A DNA stretch of 64,000 bases from Ilyonectria destructans (lineage: Eukaryota > Ascomycota > Sordariomycetes > Hypocreales > Nectriaceae), in assembly GCA_020740775.1 (NCBI GenBank), contig JAHEWK010000012.1, positions 2,170,001 through 2,234,000 of the forward strand. The letters run 5' to 3'. Each line of letters opens with the position of its first letter. Position 1 is the first letter of the stretch. Both the position numbers and the translations under genes were made by a program. The notes beneath the pieces were generated by a model. That model did no database searches. It was not told the DNA's origin and worked only from the letters and a program-made list of their open reading frames with translations. Shown in pieces: positions 55,869 through 64,000 of the stretch.

Positions 55869-56987
55869 TCCGGATGTTTAGAGATGCGTGCTGGTATCGA
55901 GGTTTTGTAAAGATATCCCATGAACGGTGCGGCGTTGAATTATCACTTGACTACTAAGTGTTGGATCCGTTACAGCTAATTTAATCAGTGTAATAGCGTT
56001 TAATTGAGACCAAAGATGATTGTATTGATGATATTGATGATAATAATGATGATGGTGATGATTATGATTCTGGTCGAAATACTTCATGATCCCTGCCTCC
56101 GGCCCCTCTTTTGAGGGGTTTTTCCTCCCAACCTCGCCACTAATATCAATCTGATCAAACACGCCAGGCAGCAAGGCACAAACAACCAACCGTAATCCCA
56201 GTTGCCAATAAGATTGTGTCATGCTGGCGGTTATGGCGGTTATGGATGAGTAGGCACCTGCGGCACGGGTGGAGATAGAATAACAACTCGCTTACGGATT
56301 ATCCGAATTGACTAAAAAGAGGGTCCCTGGTTATTTCATCACATCTTTATTAGGGTACATATCTAAACAGGAATTCCCATCACGTAAATGAGCCAATCGT
56401 TTTGGTCATCAGGCATACCGTGGAAACTCAGTTATCTCGCCGAAGTAGCGGCCCCCATAAAAGTGTTGGGGGACAAATGAGATCAGCTACTTTTGGACAC
56501 TTTTGCCAACTTTTGCGGTTAATAGTGGAATTGAGGAGATAAAGTGGAGGGTGCTGAGAGTGAAGGTCCAAAGGGGTGGAAAGCCCAACATGCGCTCCTG
56601 GAAATCTTGATATTGCCTGCGTCAGGATCGAGCTGGTGGACTGAGACGACGACGGATGTGAATACAAGCGTAGAGCTGGAGAAGCTATCATTTGACGGCT
56701 CACGAACTTGTCCCAGCCTGATTTTGAGGCACCAAATGCATGTTTTTATACTGGTAAGTGAATTCGATTGAGCGCCTAATCTAAGATTCCCGTAACTAGC
56801 TATAACTTCTTCATTCAAGGTTTCCAATGTGCCCTGGATTCGCTTTTTGTTCTCCTTCATACTTAACTCCATCACCGTACAAATCCTTTACCAGACCTTT
56901 TTTTGCCTATTGAAGATTCCATCGCTTACCGCCTCACTTCTTCCAATACTCTGACCGGTTCAATTTTCAAATCTCGACTAATTTGGC
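55869..56987. other. intergenic region
   Basis: About 1.1 kb. A short GAT/ATG-rich microsatellite lies near 56015-56070. Open frames at 56428-56875 on the minus strand lack domains. No gene called. Confidence 0.5.
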
Positions 56988-58799
56988 ATGATTCCCACCA
57001 GAACGAGCCACGCCGTGGCATACCAGTCCGTTAGCGTAGAACAGATGCAGCATTCGGAATCGAACAAATGCAGCATTCGTTCCGACCACTCTGGGCTTAG
57101 GGGCTTCTGCGAATCGTGGTATTTGTTCGTTGTCCACCTCGTCGGCTCAATTTTCGTCACTTTTGGTATCATGAAAATTGATGGCTATAAGTTCCAAATC
57201 GGATCCCCTCCAACTTTGCTGAGCTTTGATTCCTCTCTTTACCAAGTAAAAGTCACCGGTCTGCTGTCTTTAGCACTGGTTATCGTCCGTGTCATAGGGG
57301 GGAGCTGTTCAGCACTGCTTGCCTGGAGGACCATCTTTGTTCTTCTTGAGAAGCGAGGAATATCCCTGGCAGAGATGATTCGAGTAAACAATTGGCGTTT
57401 TCCGATCTTGCCGGCTATGAGATCAGAAGCCTCGGTGCTTTGGTCGGTATGGCCGGCTTTTACAATTTTGTTGCTATGGCCGCAGAGCTTTGCGGCACCA
57501 TTCGCCTCTTCATCTTTATCTTGGATCCCTGGGACGCGATTGCTTCCAGATTCCATAAGCCTCTCAGTTCGATCTGTCGAACAGTATGCAGATTGGGCGG
57601 CCATGTTATATGACCAGCTGCGTGCACTCATTATACTCAGTGCCGCTACTAATACGGCAAACGAACCTGTCTATGCGTTGGATATGAACTAACTCCCACT
57701 GCGCAGATATCTTGGTTCTGGCCAAAATACACCCAATGGTAGTATGGTGGATCTTACAGTACCTTACTTTGCTGTTGATCTCAACTGGATTGATGCAACA
57801 AGCGATGATCGAACCTCAAAAAGTGGAAGCTCTGAGTTCACTGACGTGAACGGCTGGTTTTCGATAAGAGTCGATGGCTCTACAGCGGTTCTGAGGGATA
57901 AGCCATGGGATCCAACCACAGCCGTGTCGAACTCATCAAGTCAAGCCCATATCTTCAGAGGCAAGTTGGTTTCTGTTAAAACTGTAAGTTTAGATGCGAA
58001 TGCGACGCTCCCTGATGGTTCTCGCATTGCCATCAACACGACATGTCCGACTATGTCCAACCAATTCGGAAGGCTACCAGCCGTGACCCAGTATCAAGTC
58101 GGGTTCAACAACGATAGCAACGTATTTGCAGGTCACGACTGCTATATATTTGCCGAAGGTACAATTACGGCCGGAAAGTATTCGGCGAAAGGCTGTAATG
58201 TCATCTCTGAGACATCGAAATCATACGCCGATTGCTCTATAGACCGTGATGATGGTGGAGTGAAAGAAGACTGGCTTACGTTGTTGTCTTTGGACTCCAT
58301 GTCTGAAGTCCTTAAATATTCAGTTATGATGAACTTTACTCAGCCATGGCTCAGCAACAACTTGGAGGACTACACGGCTGGGATGCTGACAGTAGGATAC
58401 CATGCCGCGTGGAGTGGATTGATGGGGAGGTTGGGAAATGTAACGGAACCGGCGAAATTATGCATGGCAGAAGATATCGTTTCGGTATCTATTGGATATG
58501 AGAAGGTTTTTGTCTGGCTGGGCATGAATCTGGCTCTCTCAATTGCGGCAATCCTCGCATTTATTGCTCAGGGGTCTAGTAGAACGAACCACATCAACGA
58601 TACTACCCTTGCACCTTTACTGATGGATCTCACGGAGGTCACACATGACAGTCGTGCTGCTGGATTGTGCAGTGCTGTCGATCTCAGCAAAAAAGACCGT
58701 GAGCTTCCTAGGTTAATGTGGAAAGGACATGGAAAGAATACTGGGAGTCAAAGAGAGGGTACATACGCTTCGTGCAATCGAAGAGTTGGCTTTGTCTAA
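56988..58799 (+). CDS. multi-pass membrane protein of a fungal family, interrupted by an in-frame TAA
   Basis: One continuous frame of 604 codons with a TAA at codon 235 (57690-57692). Hydrophobic segments are visible in WYLFVVHLVGSIFVTFGIM, VTGLLSLALVIVRVIGGS, SVWPAFTILLLWPQSFA and, near the end, VFVWLGMNLALSIAAILAFIA. The large region between the last two (VDLTVPYFAVDLNWI through NDSNVFAGHDCYIF) is extracellular in character, with many NxS/T sites. I know this layout from unnamed fungal transmembrane proteins with no function. The relic at 52027-52178 covers the region of the TAA and has CAA there, so the gene was probably open before. CTAAC plus GCGCAG follow the stop and mimic an intron end, but no proper donor is near. 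Confidence 0.65.
57690..57692 (+). other. in-frame TAA at codon 235 of the membrane-protein gene
   Basis: It lies between YALDMN and LPLRRYLG. The paralogous relic has FDVN-CAA-CTT at the aligned site (52102-52104), so the change is CAA to TAA, a single C-to-T. Confidence 0.75.
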
Positions 58800-59206
58800 A
58801 GTGAAGCCGCTGGGAATAGCTAGGAGAACATTCCCTTGCTACTGTATTAGTTAGGTGTGATGATCTATATAGAGCCCTGAACAGTTGGTCTACAACTGGC
58901 AATAGTTATATGAGATGAGTTTGCAGATTTTCCTTTATTATTTGCATCAAGTATTGCAATCTGGGGTGTAGGAATCACACAGCCCCCATAATTTCGCACC
59001 TTATTACACAGGTTCCCCTATTGGCACGGAATTCATACTTCTAGTTACGGAGCACAATGAATAAATAATGTGTGAATTCAAGAGCTATTAACAGAACAGT
59101 TATATCTTCACTTCCTGCTCTATTCTGAAAAGAGTATTAAAGCCCGCCTTAACATAACCCTTTACTGTCCCCAGCCTCAGTTATTAACTTCTAGATCCCT
59201 ATAATA
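58800..59206. other. convergent intergenic spacer
   Basis: 3' flanks of the membrane-protein gene and the lysine-rich protein gene. AT-rich, no feature seen. Confidence 0.5.
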
Positions 59207-59789
59207 CTATAGTTGAGCTGAGGCAGGAGTAGGAGTAGCCTGTGCCTTGTTGCCCTTCTTCTTATCCTTCTTCTTATCCTTCTTCTTGTCCTTCTTCTTA
59301 TCCTTCTTCTTGTCCTTCTTCTTATCCTTCTTCTTGTCCTTCTTCTTATCCTTCTTGGCAGCAGGTGTGGTCTCAGGAGTAGCTACAGCCTCAGCCTCTT
59401 CCCCATTCTCCACATCTTCAACCTCATGGTTGCGAACCTCAAGAGAGGACTCGTCGTCTTCCTCGTCGTCATCCTCGTCGTCCTCCTCGTCGCGGGCCTA
59501 TCAACGTTGAGACCTAGTTAGTAATCCATTATTCTAGATCGGATAGCAATTTGTATACCTCGATTTCCTCATACTCAGTCATGGGTACAGATAGAGCCGG
59601 CCCAGCTACAGCAACCAAGGCACCCTAGAGATTCCAGAACGTCAGAATAAAGCTCAACGTAATTGAGTCATCGAGGCCACTTACGATAGTGCGAGACACG
59701 CCATTGCTGGCAGGTCCCGCGAAGCCGGACACAGCAGCTGCGGCAACCAGGCCGGTGGCAAGGAGACGAACGACAGATGTAGAATGCAT
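59207..59789 (-). CDS. secreted low-complexity protein with acidic tract and KKKD repeats
   Basis: Three exons (59789-59685, 59624-59559, 59497-59207) give 153 residues. Residues 1-22 form a signal peptide (MHSTSVVRLLATGLVAAAAVSG). A short hydrophobic segment (GALVAVAGPALSVPM) follows. Then come an almost purely Asp/Glu stretch, a mixed acidic part (ESSLEVRNHEVEDVENGEE), a Pro/Thr linker, and about eight tandem DKKK units before the tail GNKAQATPTPASAQL. Both introns have GT donors and AG acceptors in phase 0. The DNA of the Lys tract is a 12-bp minisatellite alternating between TTGTCC and TTATCC variants, so its length may vary between strains. No family recognised. The signal peptide suggests export, but a nucleolar role for such a tract is also possible. 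Confidence 0.7.
59250..59355. repeat. 12-bp minisatellite coding DKKK units
   Basis: Tandem CTTCTTCTTRTCC-type units, about eight copies, in which the R alternates G and A in most neighbours. That suggests a higher-order 24-bp unit. It lies inside the lysine-rich protein gene. Confidence 0.85.
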
Positions 59790-61124
59790 TTTGGCCGTAA
59801 AGAATTGAAGGATCGGTTTGAGTCTTTAGGAAATGGATGTTGATTAAAACTGATTTGTGAAATCGGCCAGCCGAGTGAATGTTGAAGCAAAGTGAAGATT
59901 GAATGAGAGGGGATGGTGATGATGAGAGAGATGAAAAGTCCGTTACCGACATAAAGAGGCTATACTTATACTTTTAGAGCAGCATGCAAATCGTGATCCA
60001 GTAGAAAGAGATTTACTCATCTTAGGTACAGGACGGTCAGTAAGCCGATTCCGAGACGTTTGGTGCGGTATGCACGGATAAAACGGTCACGCTAGGCCGA
60101 CGATGAATCAGGGAGACAACTCGTAATCGGATACCGGAATGAGTGAAGGGAAGATCAAGTTTGAGAATCGTCCTCCCTCGGATATTGTGTGCCGTTTTTA
60201 CGGAGAGAATGTAAGCGGATAGGCTAGTTTGCGGTCTGGGGCTCCTAGCGCAGGGGATTGTTGGGCCAATTATAGGGGATATCGCCAAGGGGAGCGGTCT
60301 GAAACTCCAAGTTCTCCAGGTTGCCCGACTTGGGATATCACTTGTTGCGGTAACAACAAAGCATCGACAACCCAGCAAAATATACTCCGTAACATGTACT
60401 TATTTGATGGGTTAGTGTTGCGGGCTGTGCTGTTGTGTGGTCTCGATGGCTGCAAGCCCGTGTGTCTCCTCTTGGTACAAGCTGTGAGAATTGACTGACG
60501 GTCGCGCACATAGTAGCGCGATGACGACAGAAGCTAAGCTGCAGCTTGAGCCCCTCAGGGGCCCGATCCCAGTCAGTTGGTGACTATTTGTGGAGCAATT
60601 ACTGCAGAATCCGGTTCAATTAAGATGCATTCAACAAATTCAAGCCCGGAATTTCTAAGTCGATGTCATTGCGTCTGACTTAAAGCTTAGGTGTCTGTTT
60701 GCTTTGCCTTTCGCGTTTCAGGCTTGGCGTAGAGTCAAACATTCAAATGTTCCCTACAAGCATCCTTGTTTCAGATGGAGCCGGTCGAGCCGACAGTTCG
60801 TAAATCCCCTGCCACCCGGCATGTCAAGCCGGCGTCGTCGCACCAGCCTTTACGTCTATATTGACATCCGGGGTTTCAGTCTTGGCAACTCTTGGCATCC
60901 CATGTTTCGGATCGAGCCGGTCGATCCTAACGCTCGGAACAGCTCTTAGCCGTGCACTAGTATAGCAGTATTCGACACTCCCTCTTTTAGGCGTGACCCT
61001 AATTTGTTCCGATGGTCTCTATACCTGCGAATGAACTTTTAGTTGTGAGGGGTGCTGCGTCCTCGGTGTTTGAGATATGGTCACTGATGCCGGGAGTCTT
61101 GGGCTGTTCGTGTCAAATTAACCA
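59790..61124. other. intergenic region
   Basis: About 1.3 kb. A TATACTTATA element near 59961-59970 may serve the lysine-rich gene. Two phrases of the form TCGAGCCG recur between 60785 and 60920, a faint imperfect repeat. No gene supported. Confidence 0.45.
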
Positions 61125-61418
61125 TTAGGCCAAAAACATAGCGTGCGCTACTCTAGGCTTAACGACGCCTAAAATGGACATAAAGCAAATAATGCCAAAC
61201 TCAAGACAAACGGAAATCTCGCCACAGATCATCCAGATGTATGGGTTGCGCAGCAGAGCAAAACTGCGTCGACGATAAGCGCTGGCGGTCTGCTGGATGG
61301 CTGACCATGTCATCAGCCAGCCGATGCCAAGGGTAAAGCCCCGAACAAGAGACGCAATGATCAAGTCATTTGTTGTCACTTCCTCCAGCACAAAGTTGTC
61401 AGGGAGCAGGGTAAGCAT
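61125..61418 (-). pseudogene. truncated membrane-protein relic
   Basis: 97 codons from ATG to TAA. It starts MLTLLPDNFVLEEVTTNDLI and contains two or three hydrophobic segments (SLVRGFTLGIGWLMTWSAIQ, PYIWMICGEISVCLEFGIIC). It resembles the N-terminal third of fungal seven-TM proteins of unknown function and stops abruptly. No continuation with splice sites is visible downstream, so it is probably a broken copy. Confidence 0.5.
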
Positions 61419-62339
61419 GCTAGAATGGCCAACGGGGTATCACGAACAATGAAAGGAATGAGGGCAAGTTGGCGCTGCATACGAACATGGAACCTGGCGC
61501 AAGAAACTCACTCAAAAAGCAAAGAACAAGCAGTGTTATAATGGGTAAGAACCAGATCTCGAAGAGTCAGTGGTGATGAGAAGCCTGTTTCTTTTTATCT
61601 CGCACGTATCATGTACACAACGCATTGGCAGAACGGTCGGACTCTCTTGGCCCGAAACTCGCGACGACGTGCTCCGCAAGTACTCTGCATGCGAAGAAAG
61701 AAACTACCAATTGGTTGGACTCTCATTCGTCTTCCCTTGTCCAAATTTGTAGCGTGAGCATGAACTCTAGACCAGCCACTAGCCGGCGACGGATCGTTCC
61801 CGCAGATGTGTTAGCTGGATTGCTCAGAGCCCAAACGAACGGGTTAGATGAGAGCCGAGCGCTTTGGTATGATTGCCATTTAGACTCCTAGTTCTCTGTT
61901 ACTACTACTAAGTGCTACGTAGTCCTGCCACTGCTAATTACTACCTCTCCTAAGGAGGAGACATGTGCACACCATCTTCAAGCCTTCCTCAAGCCTCCCT
62001 CAAGCCTCCTCCCTTGGGACTCGAGCCTCCTCCATGCCCTCCTAAGGCCACTCCATGTGGTTGACTCGCGTGGTGCAAACACTGTTTCTGCCCTACTGCG
62101 ATGGCTGCCGCCTTGTCTGTTGTGCGTGCGTGTGTGTGGCTCTGTGCGACATATGTGTGTGTCGGCACCTATAATGTGTGTATGACTCGAGTTTGTTCTT
62201 TGTCGTAGAAGGACGTTGAGACAAAATAGCGCGTCCCCACATCCCGTTGTCACCTAGTAAGATGTTTAAGAGCGCAATATAGCAGGAAAGGTTACTCTCT
62301 AGTATCCTCACAGTACTTATTATTTCAGTAATTCTTACA
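61419..62339. other. intergenic region
   Basis: About 0.9 kb. A CAAGCCTCC-type short repeat occurs at 61978-62035, and TG-rich simple sequence near 62120-62165. No gene supported. Confidence 0.45.
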
Positions 62340-64000
62340 CTATCGACACTTTCTCTGCTGGCTTTCAAACTTCTGAATCTCCAGCAAAGATTCCCTTGTC
62401 ACGGATGGTCTCGTCCTGCTGAGAGCTATTTTGAAGTGAGACATAGTCATCATCCTCCTGGGTACTTCGTCCATATTCTCCCCCGGCCCTTTCCTCTTAG
62501 CAACGTCTATTTCTCTCTGTGCCGCCATAGCAGCTTGAATGCAGAGTGTGCGGATATCGGATCCGGAGAATCCCTTTGTTCCTGTGGCCGCAAGAGCGTC
62601 GAGGTCCACATCCCCAACCTGCTCCTCTTTCAGATAAATGTCAAGAATAGCCCTCCTGTCTTCGCTAGACGGCATTCCCACGTGTAACATATGCGGCAAT
62701 CGCCTGCAGATGGCGTCGTCAATGTCGCCAGGCCGGTTCGTCGCAACGAGCAAAAACGGGGGCTGGTTCTGCTTGCACAGTCCGTCCATTTCCATAAGGA
62801 ACTGGCTCATGGCCTTCTTTGTCCAGTCTTTGTCGCCGGCTTGGCGTCGTGTGAACAGGGCATCGCCCTCATCAAGAAAAATGATGCTCGGGGCTAATTT
62901 TGAGGCAAGAGAGAAGAGCGCTTTGATTCGCTTCTCCGTCTCGCCCACCCAACAAGACTGTATGTCGGCCGGTGTTGCGACGATGAGATTGGTATCGGCA
63001 GACTTGGAAACAACGCGGGCCAGGTGTGTCTTGCCCGTGCCGGGTGGGCCATACAAGATTGCGCCGTTGACGGATTCTTGGGCCAGAAGACCGTACGACT
63101 TATGGACCCGTAGCGATAAGAGCTGCTCCAAGCTGTCAAAAAGGTCGCCGTCTACCCGTATGCTCTGTGTTGCGGCTGTGAGTGAATCTACCCATATGTG
63201 AAGTGGCGGTTAGTTCTCTTCAGGTTACACAAGCACAACCGTAGGTGGCTACTCACCCATGTCTATGACGCAGTCGAAGAATTCCTTTTCATCATCGGAA
63301 CATTGGGGAGAGATACTGTCGAGGAGGAGGAGTCTCTTGGATTTCATGTCGTCCTTGCTGTCCTCTAATGCACTTTCATCGTCGTTGGACTCGTTAAAGA
63401 TGGCCATGTTTCGTGATGTTCGTGCTAGAACCTCTGTAATATCACCTAGTGCTAGGGTTGACGTGCGACGAGCGCGAGTGCAGATCTGTCGAATGACTCT
63501 TGCGGCCATGGCGTCGTCCCAGTCTTCAACGGTCTGCTGTAACTCAGCCGTTCCGGATATCGGCCATTCAGTCTGTGGCAAGAAGATGTCCCTAGTGATC
63601 TCGGGTTCGAGGGTGTGGCGCAGCGCACGGCGGAGTTGTCGCCATCTTTCTAGCGGCCTGGCGTGTTCAATATTCCGCCGAATAGCTTCAACAGACCGTT
63701 TGGTGCGCCGCGGTGAGATGTTGACTATTTTCGAAGAATTCAGGTACAACCCTTCCCAGACCCTGTCCATGACAAATGTTCGCTGTTTGTACTCGGCAGT
63801 GCTGTTAGAAACTGCGGTGGCAAGAATGAGGATTGGGAAACCCTCGCTGCGCCTGGCTTTGACTACTTCATAGAAGCGTGAGAATGGCGTGGCTTGCTCG
63901 TATCCCTCGATGTCCCGTAGCAGTACGATAACTGGATGGCGTTTTTCTAGCTCGGCATCCGCTGCCACGCCAACTACCGTCTCTGCCCTTTTGGTTCTTG
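62340..64000 (-). CDS. AAA+ ATPase (Msp1/ATAD1-like type), 5' partial
   Basis: The gene runs off the right edge. Visible exons are 64000-63257 and 63187-62340 (69-bp intron, GTGAGT...GGGTAG). The last exon carries one AAA module: Walker A YGPPGTGKTHLARVV, pore loop SCWVGETEKRIKALF, Walker B SIIFLDEGDALF, sensor 1 LLVATNRPGDID, the ICRRLPH arginine-finger region and the sensor 2 helix GFSGSDIRTLC. The upstream part contains PVIVLLRDIEGYEQATPF and EGFPILILATAVSN, typical of the degenerate AAA-like region in large fungal Msp1-like proteins. Members extract tail-anchored or misplaced proteins from membranes. The cell site is inferred, since the N-terminus is missing. Confidence 0.85.

Noticed and set aside
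57653..57706. Intron that would remove the TAA in the membrane-protein gene
   Set aside because: CTAAC and GCGCAG look like an intron end, but no GT donor with an acceptable sequence and phase lies nearby, and the relic copy codes straight through with CAA.

Overview
The window is nuclear DNA of a filamentous ascomycete (Pezizomycotina, probably a Sordariomycete). Genes carry short GT-AG introns of about 40-90 bp with CTAAC or CTGAC branch sites. Families typical of these fungi are present: HET-domain proteins, a CFEM/Pth11-type receptor, a Zn2Cys6 regulator, a chitin-degrading/LysM pair and DUF3435 recombinase relics. The species cannot be read from the sequence. I saw no rRNA, tRNA or CRISPR. 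All functions below are inferred from motifs and remembered family patterns; no database search was run.

Layout. 1-13 kb: a 5'-truncated HET protein, a mitochondrial carrier of the NAD/pyrimidine-nucleotide type, a family 4 polysaccharide lyase, a secreted SnoaL-like protein, a second HET protein and a GH12-like protein with a probable GPI tail. 13.5-14.6 kb: gene A1 of an unrecognised family ending LGWESW, followed by a 15-codon relic of a chitinase C-terminus. 14.6-31.9 kb: a compact block that looks like a metabolic or biosynthetic cluster without PKS, NRPS or terpene synthase. It holds an MFS transporter, a PLP decarboxylase, a GNAT, a 2-oxoglutarate dioxygenase, an AflR-like Zn2Cys6 regulator, a CYP53-like P450, an amidase, an Old-Yellow-Enzyme reductase and a secreted SMP-30-like protein. 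Several of its promoters are rich in TCGGA/TCCGA, and one has three tandem repeats of a possible Zn2Cys6 site.

32.6-42.9 kb: gene A2 (paralogue of A1), then the intact version of the locus whose relic lies beside A1: a very large GH18/CBM18 chitinase divergent from a multi-LysM gene. The nine-gene block is therefore bracketed by two direct copies of the A gene plus chitinase-end segment. The chitinase and the LysM gene are each broken by one in-frame TAG. 43.3-44.8 kb: a CFEM-containing seven-TM receptor.

44.8-54.4 kb is gene-poor and relic-rich: two DUF3435 (Starship-captain-type) recombinase fragments, a fragment of the membrane-protein family found again at 57 kb, a tectonin-like fragment, an AT-rich block and imperfect repeats. 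One small secreted protein gene sits among them. 54.5-64 kb: a GT31-type glycosyltransferase, a membrane protein with an in-frame TAA, a secreted acidic/lysine-rich low-complexity protein, a truncated membrane-protein relic and an AAA+ ATPase running off the right edge.

The points most worth checking are the repeat-bracketed coreless cluster and its shared promoter motif, and the three single nonsense codons, each explicable by one C-to-T change. For the third, a relic copy in the same window still has CAA at that position.
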